Assembly (NCBI GenBank): GCA_958295765.1
Contig: CATQHB010000001.1
Span: forward strand, 1-64,000
DNA length: 64,000 nt
DNA from: an uncultured Dehalococcoidia bacterium
GTDB lineage: Bacteria > Chloroflexota > Dehalococcoidia > Lucifugimonadales > UBA3495
Reading direction: 5' to 3'
Program-made: the position numbers and the translations under genes
The notes under the pieces: model-generated
Databases searched by the model: none
Told to the model about the DNA's origin: nothing
What the model saw: only the letters and a program-made list of their open reading frames with translations
In this document: positions 1-8,425 of the stretch, piece by piece
Layout of the letters: every line of letters begins with the position of its first letter
How positions within the stretch are numbered: position 1 is the first letter of the stretch

Positions 1-43
1 TATTGAAAATGCCAAGAAAAACCTCTCTCGGGGTAATCGGAAC

Positions 44-544
44 ATGACCTCAAAGGAAATAGCTGCCGCCCACTCAGCTAATCGGCGTTTAGCGTTTGGA
101 GCCGCTGCCCAAGGAGTAGCAAGGGGTGGAGCAATCTCGGCTGCGGTCGAAGCTCCCATAGCTGGGATAGAAAATTTCTATCATTGGAAGCGCGGACGCA
201 AGTCTGCTGGGCAGGCTGTAAAAGATTCAGCAAAAAGTACCGCCGGCGCCGGTGCTGTTGGAGCTGGGGTTACCGCCACAGCGTTAGGAGTTTCCAAGGG
301 AGCAGCTATGGTAGGGATTTCCCCGACCCTGGGGCCTGCGGGACCACCCCTCGCTGTTGCGGGCGTCGCATTGATGGTTGGCGCTACTGCCTATCGTATT
401 ATCAAAGCCTCCAAGAGAGACCTGCCACTTGACGAGTACCGTTTATTCTTATGCAAGGATACCGACTGCAAAAATAGGTTTGCGTGGGCGGCAATCAGTC
501 GCCCAAACACAAGGAGGCTGTTTCATGACCCCAGGACAAGCTAA
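44..544 (+). CDS. Gly/Ala-rich hypothetical protein, possibly 5'-partial
   Basis: I do not recognise this protein. It is about 166 residues. The middle (about residues 65-120) is Gly/Ala/Val-rich and could form one or two membrane-inserting helices. The ends are basic, and the C-terminal part has two cysteines in a CKDTDC pattern. The reading frame stays open from base 2 to the window edge, so the true start may lie upstream; the ATG used here has only a weak purine-rich leader. Its end overlaps the start of the thiamine-diphosphate enzyme by 20 bases, and that gene's strong AAGGAGG site lies inside this frame, so the two may be translationally coupled. The 3' end may also be non-coding read-through. 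Confidence that it is a real gene is moderate. Confidence 0.45.
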   Translation: MTSKEIAAAHSANRRLAFGAAAQGVARGGAISAAVEAPIAGIENFYHWKRGRKSAGQAVKDSAKSTAGAGAVGAGVTATALGVSKGAAMVGISPTLGPAGPPLAVAGVALMVGATAYRIIKASKRDLPLDEYRLFLCKDTDCKNRFAWAAISRPNTRRLFHDPRTS

Positions 545-2237
545 AGACGGCGGGGACGCCATTATGGAAGCCTTCCGCAACCTGGGCGTTGACTACATCA
601 TCTCCTCGCCCGGTTCGGAGTGGGCGCCGGTCTGGGAAGCCCTGGCCCGTCAGAAAGTCAACGAAACCGGCGGCCCCACCTATATCAACTGCTGGCACGA
701 AACCCTGGCGGTGGATCTGGCCCTGGGCTATACCCGGGTAACCGGCAAGCTCCAGGCCGTCCTGCTCCACGCCGGCGTCGGACTGCTCCAGGGCGGCGTC
801 GGCATCCACAGCGCCTACCTGGGCGAAGTGCCGATGCTGGTCTGCTCCGGCGAGGCCATCAGCTACGGCGAGAACCCGGAACTGGACCCGCAAGGTCAAT
901 GGTATCGCAATCTCAGCGTGGTGGGCGGCCCCAACCGGTTCGTCGAACCTTTCGTAAAGTGGAGCGGCCAGGCCACCAGCCCCTATACTTTGTATGAGCA
1001 ACTGGTGCGGGCCGGGGAAATGGCCCAACGGGTTCCCAAAGGCCCCACCTACCTGGACATTCCCATTGAGACCATGATTCACGGCTGGACGCCCCCGGCT
1101 AAAATCCGCCCGGTTCCCCAGGCCCCCCGGACGCAGCCGGAAACCGACGCCATCGACCGCCTGGCCGACCGCCTGGCCCGCAGCAGCAAGCCCTTGATTA
1201 TCACCGAGGGTTCGGGGCAGGAGGTGGCCGGCTTTGCCAGCCTGGTGCAACTGGCCGAGTTAATGGCGATTCCGGTAATCGAAAGCGCGTCCATCTATGC
1301 CAACTTCCCCAAGAGCCACCCCCTTTACCTGGGCGGCAACGGGGAAGCCTTTTTCAATCAGGCCGACCTGGTATTGCTGCTGGGCAGCCGGTCGCCCTGG
1401 TATCCGCCCCACGCCGGCCCGGCTCACGCCACCATTGTCGCTATGGGTGAAAACCCCCTCAAGGGCCAGATGGCCTACCAGAACCTGCTGGCCGACCAGT
1501 ACGTAGAAGGGGATTTGACCCTCACCCTGCAACTGCTGACCGAGGCGTTGGAGGCCAACGGCGCGGCCGGCGGTTCCAATGCCGCCAAAATTGCGGAACG
1601 GCGGGAATACTGGACGGCGGAACATAACCGGCTGGAAGAGGGCCGGCTGGCGGCGGTAGCGGCGGCCCGCGCCCGTCAGCCCATTGACCCGGTTTGGCTG
1701 TGCGCCGCCCTCAGCGAGGCAATGCCCGACGATGCGGTCTTTGTAGAGGAGGTTACCTCTCACCGGGGCCAGGTTATGCGCCACGTGCAATGGGATAATC
1801 CCCAAAGCTATTTTCACCCCAACGGCGGCTTGGGCCAGGGTTTGGGGCTGGCTTTGGGCGTCAAGCTGGCGATGCCCGACCGCCCGGTGGTGGCCCTGAT
1901 GGGCGACGGCGGTTTTCTCTACAACCCGGTTACGCAGAGTTTCGGCGTGGCGGGAGAGGCCAACCTGCCCTTCCTGACCGTGGTGTTCAACAACGGCAAC
2001 TACGAAGCGATGCGCCGCAACCACCAGCACTACTACCCGGACGGCGACGCCGCCCGCTCCGACATCTGGCACGGGGTACACATCCCCGGCCCGGACTACG
2101 CCAAGCTGGTGGAACCCTTTGGCGGCTACGGGGTTCGGGTTGAGGACCCGGCGGCCCTGGTGCCGGCCCTGCAAACCGCTCTGGCCGCCGTTAATGAGGG
2201 CCGCATCGCCCTGGTGGACGTGGTATTGTCTATCTAG
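525..2237 (+). CDS. Thiamine-diphosphate-dependent enzyme (acetolactate synthase / benzoylformate decarboxylase-like)
   Basis: The 570-residue protein has the three-domain layout of the acetolactate synthase/pyruvate oxidase family. It has an N-terminal pyrimidine-binding domain with the catalytic glutamate in a WHETLA context (E59), a central domain, and a C-terminal diphosphate-binding domain. The metal-ThDP motif is visible as GDGG near residue 460, followed about 27 residues later by NN (487-488). The start was chosen at the ATG preceded by a perfect AAGGAGG eight bases upstream; the frame is open further upstream but without a better site. It probably decarboxylates or carboligates a 2-oxo acid in the cytoplasm. 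Substrate cannot be read from sequence. Neighbouring ring-cleavage and oxygenase genes suggest aromatic or 2-oxo-acid catabolism. A second paralog lies at 50310. Confidence 0.92.
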   Translation: MTPGQAKDGGDAIMEAFRNLGVDYIISSPGSEWAPVWEALARQKVNETGGPTYINCWHETLAVDLALGYTRVTGKLQAVLLHAGVGLLQGGVGIHSAYLGEVPMLVCSGEAISYGENPELDPQGQWYRNLSVVGGPNRFVEPFVKWSGQATSPYTLYEQLVRAGEMAQRVPKGPTYLDIPIETMIHGWTPPAKIRPVPQAPRTQPETDAIDRLADRLARSSKPLIITEGSGQEVAGFASLVQLAELMAIPVIESASIYANFPKSHPLYLGGNGEAFFNQADLVLLLGSRSPWYPPHAGPAHATIVAMGENPLKGQMAYQNLLADQYVEGDLTLTLQLLTEALEANGAAGGSNAAKIAERREYWTAEHNRLEEGRLAAVAAARARQPIDPVWLCAALSEAMPDDAVFVEEVTSHRGQVMRHVQWDNPQSYFHPNGGLGQGLGLALGVKLAMPDRPVVALMGDGGFLYNPVTQSFGVAGEANLPFLTVVFNNGNYEAMRRNHQHYYPDGDAARSDIWHGVHIPGPDYAKLVEPFGGYGVRVEDPAALVPALQTALAAVNEGRIALVDVVLSI

Positions 2238-2308
2238 CAGCAGAGAGCGACAGCGGAAACCGGCCGGATGATTGCCGGCCGCCCGCCCGTTGCTTAAAGG
2301 AGCGTCCT

Positions 2309-2674
2309 ATGCTTGAATCCACCAACCGCTACGCCACCGCCAGCCGGGAATATATGGGCCGAGCCTGGCAATACCTGGCCGAGGAAGACCTGTCGCAAGC
2401 CTCGGAAAAGGGCTGGGGCGCCGCGGCAGAAATGGTCAAGGCCATCGCCGAGGAGCGGGGCTGGCAACACAACAGCCATCGCCTGCTCTACCGCATCATT
2501 GAAAATCTGGTAGCGGAAACCGGCGACGAAGAACTGTCAGACCTGTTCAAGATAGCGTCAGACCTGCACATCAACTTTTACGAAAACTGGCATCCCCCGG
2601 AGTCGGTCCGTCGGTCCGTTCAGAGGGTTCAGACGCTGCTGGACAAGCTGGAGCCGATGCTGGAGGCAGCGTAG
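2309..2674 (+). CDS. PaREP1-family protein (HEPN-like), copy 1
   Basis: This small 121-residue protein matches the PaREP1/PaREP8 family pattern known mainly from archaea. It has the run ASEKGWGAAAEMVKAIAEERGW in the first half (residues about 30-51) and a DLHINFYENW motif in the second. The family fold is an all-helical bundle related to HEPN/DUF86 proteins, whose role is unknown but often guessed to involve RNA or nucleotidyltransferase partners. No nucleotidyltransferase is adjacent. A TTAAAGGAG site precedes the ATG. The next gene is a near-identical tandem copy that has been frameshifted, and a diverged third member lies at 57213. Family assignment is confident; function is not known. Confidence 0.87.
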   Translation: MLESTNRYATASREYMGRAWQYLAEEDLSQASEKGWGAAAEMVKAIAEERGWQHNSHRLLYRIIENLVAETGDEELSDLFKIASDLHINFYENWHPPESVRRSVQRVQTLLDKLEPMLEAA

Positions 2675-2702
2675 CGGCGGCCCTTGCTTAAAGGAGTATC
2701 CT

Positions 2703-3057
2703 ATGCTTGAATCCACCAACCGCTACGCCACCGCCAGCCGGGAGTATCTGGGTCGAGCCTGGCAATACCTGGCGGAGGAAGACCTGTCGCAAGCCTCGGA
2801 AAAGGGCTGGGGCGCCGCGGCGGAAATGGTCAAGGCTATCGCCGAGGAGCGGGGCTGGCCCCACGACGGCCAACGCCTGCTGTACCGCGTCATTGATAAC
2901 CTGGTGGCGGAAACCGGCGACGAAGAACTTCAAGATAGCGTCCGACCTGCACATCAACTATTACGAAAACTGGTATTCGACGGCCTCAGTTCAGTTGTCC
3001 ATTCAGAGCGTTCAGACCCTGCTGGGCAAGCTGGAGCCGTTGTTGGATGCCAGGTAG
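2703..3057 (+). pseudogene. PaREP1-family tandem copy 2, frameshifted
   Basis: This is a recent tandem duplicate of the preceding gene. The ribosome-binding site, start and first 78 or so codons are almost identical. Around base 2930 eleven bases present in copy 1 are missing (GAAGAACT joined directly to TCAAGATAGCG), apparently by deletion between short repeats. The frame then shifts, but the rest of the family sequence, including DLHINYYENW and the C-terminal helix, continues in the +1 frame up to the stop at 3057. The shifted reading from the original start runs to 3071 and ends in unrelated residues. Either the copy is dead, or a truncated protein with a changed tail is made. Confidence 0.85.
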
Positions 3058-3185
3058 CAATTCCTTTGTGAGTTGCGTTGCCTTGCCCACGTATGCCAAC
3101 ATACCATTCATTTACATATCATACCCATTCATCCGCGCCGATTCGTGTCCCTTGGTGGATCAACGGCCAATCAGGAGGTTAAGCA

Positions 3186-4175
3186 ATGGCAGATATTGTT
3201 TTGGGGCTGGGTTCCTCTCACAGTCCCCAGCTCAGCACCCCGCCCGACTTGTGGCGGGCCTACGGCGAGGGCGACAAGCGGCATCAGGAACTCTGGGCCG
3301 CTGACGGCAAGCCTTACAGCTTTGAGGAGTTGCTGGCCGCCGCCGACCGCTCGGTCATTGAAAAGGAACTCACCGAGGACAAGTTTCAGACCCGCTACAA
3401 CGCCTGCCAGCAGGGTATCGCCGCCCTGGGCGCCACGCTGGAAAAGGCGGCGCCGGACATCATCGTGATGCTGGGCGACGACCAACTGGAACTGTTCAAC
3501 GACGGCAATATGCCGGCGGTGCTGGTCTATTGGGGCGACACCATCCGCAGCGTCCCGATGCCCGTACCGGACTCGGCGCCGGCCCACCGCAAGGCCAACG
3601 CCTGGGGCTGGAACCCGGAGCGGGAAATTGACTATCCCGTCGCCGCCGACCTGGGCCGTCATATCATTGAGCGCCTGGTTGACCGGCAGTTTGACGTCGC
3701 CCACTCCCGGCGTCTCCCCGACGGCCAGGGCATGGGCCACGCCTTTGGCTACCTCTACCAGCGGATTCTGCGGCAGCGGCCCATTCCGGCCCTGCCCATT
3801 ATGGTCAACACCTACTACCCGCCCAACCAGGTTACGCCCCAACGCTGTTACGAACTGGGCCGGGCGGTGCGCGCCGCCGTTCAGGAATGGGAAGGCGATG
3901 CCCGGGTAGCCGTAATCGCCTCCGGCGGGCTGAGCCACTTTGTCATCGACGAAGACCTGGACAATAAGGTATTGGGGGCGATGCGGAACCGGGACGCCGA
4001 CGCCCTCTTTGCCATCCCCCGAACCAAGCTCAACTCCGGCAACTCGGAAATCCGCAACTGGATTGCCGTAGCCGGGGCCACCGAACACCTGGATATGCAG
4101 TTGGTGGACTACGTACCCTGCTACCGCTCCATCGCCGGAACCGGCTGCGCCATGGGCTTTGCTCAGTGGACTTAA
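3186..4175 (+). CDS. Class III extradiol ring-cleavage dioxygenase, LigB-type
   Basis: The 329-residue protein resembles the catalytic B subunit of protocatechuate 4,5-dioxygenase and related LigB enzymes. It opens with a LGSSHSPQL segment carrying a metal-ligand-type histidine (H12). Near residue 245 it has the family hallmark GGLSHF with the proposed acid/base histidine. A strong AGGAGG lies seven bases before the ATG. Enzymes of this family use Fe(II) and O2 to cleave catechol-like rings, in the cytoplasm. No LigA-type small subunit is adjacent, so it may be a single-chain member. The downstream Rieske oxygenase and flavin monooxygenase would fit an aromatic catabolic set; the actual substrate is unknown. 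Confidence 0.9.
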   Translation: MADIVLGLGSSHSPQLSTPPDLWRAYGEGDKRHQELWAADGKPYSFEELLAAADRSVIEKELTEDKFQTRYNACQQGIAALGATLEKAAPDIIVMLGDDQLELFNDGNMPAVLVYWGDTIRSVPMPVPDSAPAHRKANAWGWNPEREIDYPVAADLGRHIIERLVDRQFDVAHSRRLPDGQGMGHAFGYLYQRILRQRPIPALPIMVNTYYPPNQVTPQRCYELGRAVRAAVQEWEGDARVAVIASGGLSHFVIDEDLDNKVLGAMRNRDADALFAIPRTKLNSGNSEIRNWIAVAGATEHLDMQLVDYVPCYRSIAGTGCAMGFAQWT

Positions 4176-4257
4176 CTACGGCAACATACCGTTCGGGGTG
4201 AGCTTGACTCTCCCCGTGGTGGGCCTGATTCCCAGCGTGGTGAGCCTGACTCTCACC

Positions 4258-4322
4258 GCTCATCCTGAGCCTGTCGAAGGATGCCGTGCCGGTGGTTCGA
4301 CAAGCTCACCATGAGCGGATTC
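4258..4322. repeat. Family A inverted-repeat pair
   Basis: Two arms of the commonest short repeat in the window face each other here: one reads CTCATCCTGAGC...GAAGGAT and the other GGTTCGACAAGCTCACCATG. The surrounding gap from 4176 to 4914 has no convincing gene. It contains this pair, a family C2 element and a family F element, with a little unique sequence before the Rieske gene. Confidence 0.8.
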
Positions 4323-4398
4323 TATCAGCGACGGGAGTTTGCAATGGGTATGCCCAACCTTTGTTAGTATTTCTTGCCAGGCCACGCTGCGTTGGCCG

Positions 4399-4518
4399 GT
4401 AGGGGCGGATTTATAACCCGCCCGTCCTGCAACGGAAAGTTTGGCTCGGAGAACCGGCGCCGCCATAGCTGAACTGTCCTGATACCGGAACGTGGGCGGG
4501 TTACAAACCCGCCCCTAC
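4399..4518. repeat. Family C2 element (about 119 bp, GGGCGGGTT-ended)
   Basis: The element begins with GTAGGGGCGG then TTATAACCCGCC and ends with GGGCGGGTTACAAACCCGCC followed by CCTAC, so both ends are themselves palindromic. Copies of the same length occur at 42665, 53304 and 58900. All are followed, or preceded in reverse, by a short conserved tail resembling ACCAACAAGCGTTGAAAATA. It is non-coding and looks like a small non-autonomous mobile repeat. Confidence 0.8.
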
Positions 4519-4622
4519 CCCGATGAAAATACCAACAAGCGTTGAAAATACTCGCAAATACGTTATCCACAGAAGTTACTCAAGGAGTTACGCCATTGGC
4601 CGGTCATTCCAACCGACTAGTC

Positions 4623-4736
4623 TGTCATTCCGACCGGAGGGAGGAATCTAAACTCCTGCATAGGCGATATTTCTGCCGGAACCGGGCGATGGCAAGGGCT
4701 GGGCATTTTAGATTCCTCCCTCCGGTCGGAATGACA
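4623..4736. repeat. Family F element (114 bp, terminal inverted repeats)
   Basis: It starts TGTCATTCCGACCGGAGGG and ends with the inverted complement, giving long terminal inverted repeats around a conserved centre that includes TTTCTGCCGGAACCGG. A second copy of exactly the same length lies at 49595. It encodes nothing and has the look of a MITE-like or structured repeat. Confidence 0.85.
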
Positions 4737-4914
4737 TTGAACTTTCTCATCAGAATGACATAGACTTTTCTCATAATGACTTGGCCCTTTCAATGACAAT
4801 GACACCGGGACAATGACGCTGGACTTTCGTAGAACTTTCAACGGCGCCAAGCTCTCAACATCCCTTAGCCAACCACGCAACCCCCAATCTAAAAATACCG
4901 CCAGGAGAAAAGTT

Positions 4915-6198
4915 ATGCTCTCCCACGCCGACAACGAAACCCTGACCCGTACCAACCGGGGCACCCCTATGGGCCGGGTGATGCGCTGTTACTGGATTCC
5001 GGCCCTGCTGTCCGCCGAACTGCCGGCGCCGGATTGCCCGCCGGTGCGGGTGCGGCTGCTGGGCGAGGATTTGGTGGCCTTTCGCGATACCAAGGGACGC
5101 GTCGGGCTGCTGGATGAGCTTTGTCCCCACCGCCTGGCCTCTCTCTTTCTGGGGCGCAACGAGGAGTGCGGCCTGCGCTGCGTCTATCACGGCTGGAAGT
5201 TTGACGTGGACGGCAATTGCCTGGATATGATGAATGAACCGCCGGACAGCGATTACCCTACCAAGGTGCGTATCGGCGCCTACCCCACCCTGGAGCAGGG
5301 CGGCCTGATCTGGGCCTATCTGGGGGAGCCGGGCAGCGCGCCGCCCCCGCCGCCGAATTTTGAGTGGACGCAGGTGCCGGCAACCCACCGCCATGTATCC
5401 AAGAACTGGCAGGTATGCAACTGGCTCCAGTCCCTGGAGGGCGGCATCGACACCGCCCACGCGCCCATCCTGCACCGCACCATCACCACCGACACCGACA
5501 AGGCCGGCATCGGCATCAACACCGACTTCGTTACCGGCGGCGCGCCCAGCGTGGAAGTGGACGTTACCGACTACGGCTACCGCTACGTCGGCGTCCGTTC
5601 CCTGGGCGACCGGGGCGACTTCGTCCGGGCCTACCAGTATATTATGCCCTTCCACCAGATGCGCCCCCGCCAGTCCGGGTACAAGGGGCAGGCCGCCCAG
5701 CAGGTCATCGCCGGCCACGCCTGGGTGCCGATGGATGACGAAAATTGTATGATTTACAACTGGGTTTACAGCTTTGGCCCGGAGCCGATAACCGATGCGG
5801 AATGGGTGGAGATCGAACAGGGCTACGGGCGCGGCCCGGGCCAGTTGCTCCCCAACTACCGCAGCGCCGGCAACCGGGAAAACGACTGGCTCATTGACCG
5901 CCAGGTGCAGAAGTACGAAACCTTCACCGGCATTGACGGCATCAACGCCCAGGACGTAGCGGTGCAGGAAAGCATGGGCGCCATCGTGGACCGGACCCGG
6001 GAAAACCTGACCCGCAGCGACATGGCAATCATCCAGGCCCGCCGCCTGCTGCTCCAGGCCGCCGACACGGTAGCCGACGGGGGAACGCCCCCCGGCATAG
6101 CCCCCACCTACTACAACGCCCGGGCCATTGAGGGGATTCTGCCCCAAGGCGCCGACTGGCGGGCGGAAATGCTGAGGCTGATGCACCCGGGGGTTTAA
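4915..6198 (+). CDS. Rieske non-heme iron oxygenase, large (alpha) subunit
   Basis: The 427-residue protein has an N-terminal Rieske [2Fe-2S] domain with C70-x-H72 and C89-x2-H92 (CPHR and CVYHGWKF). The C-terminal catalytic domain shows the mononuclear iron triad start D179-x2-H182-x4-H187 in GGIDTAHAPILH. The overall arrangement resembles phthalate 4,5-dioxygenase oxygenases. The start is the ATG after AGGAGA; the longer open frame upstream falls in repeat sequence. It needs a reductase to supply electrons, and none is encoded nearby. It would hydroxylate or O-demethylate an aromatic or alicyclic substrate, in line with the ring-cleavage enzyme upstream. Confidence 0.93.
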   Translation: MLSHADNETLTRTNRGTPMGRVMRCYWIPALLSAELPAPDCPPVRVRLLGEDLVAFRDTKGRVGLLDELCPHRLASLFLGRNEECGLRCVYHGWKFDVDGNCLDMMNEPPDSDYPTKVRIGAYPTLEQGGLIWAYLGEPGSAPPPPPNFEWTQVPATHRHVSKNWQVCNWLQSLEGGIDTAHAPILHRTITTDTDKAGIGINTDFVTGGAPSVEVDVTDYGYRYVGVRSLGDRGDFVRAYQYIMPFHQMRPRQSGYKGQAAQQVIAGHAWVPMDDENCMIYNWVYSFGPEPITDAEWVEIEQGYGRGPGQLLPNYRSAGNRENDWLIDRQVQKYETFTGIDGINAQDVAVQESMGAIVDRTRENLTRSDMAIIQARRLLLQAADTVADGGTPPGIAPTYYNARAIEGILPQGADWRAEMLRLMHPGV

Positions 6199-6220
6199 TT
6201 AAGAATTAAGAATTAGGAAT
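6197..6220. repeat. Family D repeat, left copy (AATTAAGAATTAGGAATT type)
   Basis: This AT-rich direct string overlaps the stop codon of the Rieske gene. Its inverted counterpart lies at 6911-6942 just before the HpaB-type gene, so the antitoxin segment between them is bracketed by inverted family D repeats. Confidence 0.75.
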
Positions 6221-6608
6221 TGGGGGCCACCGGCTTGGGTAGTAGGTCTCTAACGTCGATGTCTAAAAGTTCGTAGAGGGCTTGGGCCATTTCCGGGGTG
6301 ATGTTTTGCCGGCCGGCCAGCGCCTCATCCACCGTCTCCCGGCTGCCCATGGCGGGAACCAGGTCGGCCTCGTTCAAGTTCCGCTGTTCCATCGAGAACT
6401 TAATAAAACCCGCCGGGGACGGGGCCGGCATGGGGTAATGGATGTCCTCGTACTCAATCACCAGGTCGGAAAGGGCGTTCAGTTCGTCATATTCGGGGTT
6501 GCCCGGCCCGGATTCCAGGATGTTCGGATAGGTTTTGAACAGTTCGTCAACCCGGGCCACCGCTGCGGTCAAGTCGGCGTCATTGTTAATCGCTGTAATC
6601 TTTGCCAA
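6213..6608 (-). CDS. higA: HigA-like antitoxin (XRE-type HTH), orphan
   Basis: The 131-residue protein resembles HigA-type antitoxins: an acidic N-terminal region with ALSDLVIEYEDIHYP, then a helix-turn-helix region around residues 70-120. Such proteins neutralise a HigB mRNA-cleaving toxin and repress their own promoter. The start appears to be TTG, served by GGAGGT nine bases upstream; that site lies within the last codons of what is left of the toxin gene. The usual order is toxin then antitoxin, and only the toxin's C-terminal codons remain, so this antitoxin is an orphan. It lies on the strand opposite to the catabolic genes on both sides and inside a repeat-bracketed segment. Confidence 0.85.
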   Translation of the reverse strand: MAKITAINNDADLTAAVARVDELFKTYPNILESGPGNPEYDELNALSDLVIEYEDIHYPMPAPSPAGFIKFSMEQRNLNEADLVPAMGSRETVDEALAGRQNITPEMAQALYELLDIDVRDLLPKPVAPNS

Positions 6609-6610
6609 GA

Positions 6611-6658
6611 CTACACCTCCAGCGCGTTGATGCGGTCATATTCGGCGTGAGCGCCGGG
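6611..6658 (-). pseudogene. HigB toxin remnant (C-terminal residues only)
   Basis: Two bases before the antitoxin start, the same strand encodes GAHAEYDRINALEV and a stop. This matches the characteristic C-terminal end of HigB/RelE-type toxins (GTHAEYDRID...). Upstream the frame runs directly into a family B repeat and the rest of the toxin is absent. The catalytic part has therefore been lost, probably by repeat insertion with deletion. Confidence 0.72.
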
Positions 6659-6702
6659 CAATCCCTTCTTACCTATGGCCCTATGGCAACCCAGGCAACA
6701 CC

Positions 6703-6796
6703 GTCGTTCCGGCGAAAGCCGGAATCCAGAACGCTCGGTAGCCGGCTCGCCTTTCCCCGTGAGGATTTCCTGGATTCCGGCTTTCGCCGGAACGAC
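6703..6796. repeat. Family B element (about 94 bp)
   Basis: Left arm GTCGTTCCGGCGAAAGCCGG and its inverted complement at the right end enclose a short variable centre related to TCGGTAGCCGGC. Other near-full copies lie at 9756, 30918, 37281, 49860, 51994, 53051 and 55227. Half copies lie at 18603, 37551, 49557 and 55070. Outer flanks resembling GGTTGCC and GCGATTGCC are often conserved, so the mobile unit may be about 150 bp. Confidence 0.85.
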
Positions 6797-6910
6797 GAGT
6801 TTATAATGGAGTTTATAATGCCATTGCCCCATACCACAATCCCCACCGCTTGCTCCCTTGCGCCAAGCCAGCTAAACTTACCAGGACAGGCAGGACTATT
6901 GATAATTTTT

Positions 6911-6942
6911 AATTCCCAATTCTTAATTCCTAATTCTTAATT
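6911..6942. repeat. Family D repeat, right copy
   Basis: This is the inverted complement of the AT-rich string at 6197. It ends immediately before the ribosome-binding site of the HpaB-type gene. Confidence 0.75.
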
Positions 6943-6953
6943 GAGGGATTGCT

Positions 6954-8408
6954 ATGCCGGCCCGAAGTGGAGCGGATTATCTGGAGCGCCTGCGGGAAGC
7001 CTCCCCGGAAATTTATATGGAAGGGCAGCGGATTAAGGACGTTACCGCCCATCCCGCCCTGGGCAACGGCGCCCGCACTTTGGCCGCCCTGTACGATTTG
7101 CAGAGCGACCCGGAAGTAGGGCCGGAAATGACCTACGCCTCGCCCAGCAGCGGCGACCAAGTAGGGCTGTCCTTTATCATTCCCCGCAGCCACGCCGACC
7201 TGGAACGCCGCCGCACGATGATGACCCACTGGGCCCGGGTCAGTTGCGGGATGATGGGCCGCACCCCGGACTTTCTCAACGTGGCGGTGATGTCCATGGC
7301 CGCCGCCAGCGACTACTGCGGCCAGAACCGCCCGGAGTTCAAGCAGAACATCGAAAACTACTACGAATACATCCGGGAGCAGGACCTGGTGCTGACCCAT
7401 ACCCTGGTCAACCTGCAACGCAGCCGTTCTCCCCTGACCACCGCCCTGGAAGACCGCACCGACGTCGCCTTGTCGGTGGTCAAGGAAACCGACGCCGGCA
7501 TCATCGTCAACGGCGCCCGGGTGCTGGCGACCCTCGGCCCCCTCTCCGACGAAATCATCGTCTATCCCGCCCGCACCCACCGCTTGCCCGGCGACGCCGG
7601 CGAGCGTTACGCCTTCGGCTTTGCCCTGCCCTGCAACACGCCGGGGATGAAGTTCCTCTGCCGGGAGAGCTTTGACCTGGGCCGCTCCCACTTCGACCAT
7701 CCCCTGGCCTCCCGGTTTGAGGAAATGGACGCTATCGTATTCTTTAACAACGTCCTGGTGCCCTGGGAGCGGGTCTTTCTGTTGGGCGACGTGGAGTTGG
7801 CTAACGGCTGGGCCGAGGCCACCAACCGCAACGCCCATACCGGCCACCAGGTGGTCAGCAAGAACGTGGTCAAGTGCGAGTTCATCCTGGGCCTGGCTAA
7901 CCTGATGACCCGGACGCTGGGTTCTACTCAACTGCCTCAGGTGCAGCAGATGGTCGCCGAGGTCATTGAAAACCTGGAGGTTACCAAGGCGTGCCTGCGC
8001 GCCGCCGAGGTGGACGCTACCGTCGACCGCTGGGGCGTGATGTGCCCGCCTTATATGCCCCTGCTGGTGGCCCGCAGCCTGTTCATCCGAATGTATCCCC
8101 GGATGGCGGAGATACTGCACTTCCTGGGTTCCAGCAGCCTGATGGCCCTGCCTACGGAGGCCGACCTGAACGGCCCCCTGGCCCCGGAAATCCGCCAGTA
8201 CCTGGACACCGATACCGCCACCGCCGCGGAACGGGTGCGCCTGTTCCGGCTGGCCTGGGACACCTGTTGCAGTTCCTTTGCCTCCCGCCAGGTATTGTAC
8301 GAGCGCTACTTCGGCGGCGACGCCCTGCGCAACGCCACCGTCCTCTACAGCCAATACGACAAGGAACCGGCCGCGGAATGGGTGCAGCGGTTTCTGGAGC
8401 AGGAATAG
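6954..8408 (+). CDS. 4-hydroxyphenylacetate 3-monooxygenase oxygenase component (HpaB) family
   Basis: The 484-residue protein has the length and layout of HpaB/PvcC flavin-dependent hydroxylases, which use reduced FAD from a separate reductase to ortho-hydroxylate phenols. Family-like segments include RTPDFLN near residue 103, THTLVNLQ near 149 and GRSHFDHPL near 245. The ATG follows a GAGGGA site. No HpaC-type reductase is encoded nearby, so electrons must come from elsewhere. In context it could produce the catechol for the extradiol enzyme upstream. Close relatives also act on non-phenolic substrates, so the reaction is not proven. Confidence 0.9.
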   Translation: MPARSGADYLERLREASPEIYMEGQRIKDVTAHPALGNGARTLAALYDLQSDPEVGPEMTYASPSSGDQVGLSFIIPRSHADLERRRTMMTHWARVSCGMMGRTPDFLNVAVMSMAAASDYCGQNRPEFKQNIENYYEYIREQDLVLTHTLVNLQRSRSPLTTALEDRTDVALSVVKETDAGIIVNGARVLATLGPLSDEIIVYPARTHRLPGDAGERYAFGFALPCNTPGMKFLCRESFDLGRSHFDHPLASRFEEMDAIVFFNNVLVPWERVFLLGDVELANGWAEATNRNAHTGHQVVSKNVVKCEFILGLANLMTRTLGSTQLPQVQQMVAEVIENLEVTKACLRAAEVDATVDRWGVMCPPYMPLLVARSLFIRMYPRMAEILHFLGSSSLMALPTEADLNGPLAPEIRQYLDTDTATAAERVRLFRLAWDTCCSSFASRQVLYERYFGGDALRNATVLYSQYDKEPAAEWVQRFLEQE

Positions 8409-8425
8409 GCGGGTATTTACATCGG

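Noticed and set aside
4855-6186. Minus-strand open frame opposite the Rieske oxygenase
   Set aside because: Same shadow effect; no family features, while the plus strand carries both iron sites.
6602-6940. Plus-strand open frame of about 110 codons across the family B element
   Set aside because: It is mostly the translation of repeats and AT-rich strings. The supported content is the minus-strand toxin remnant.
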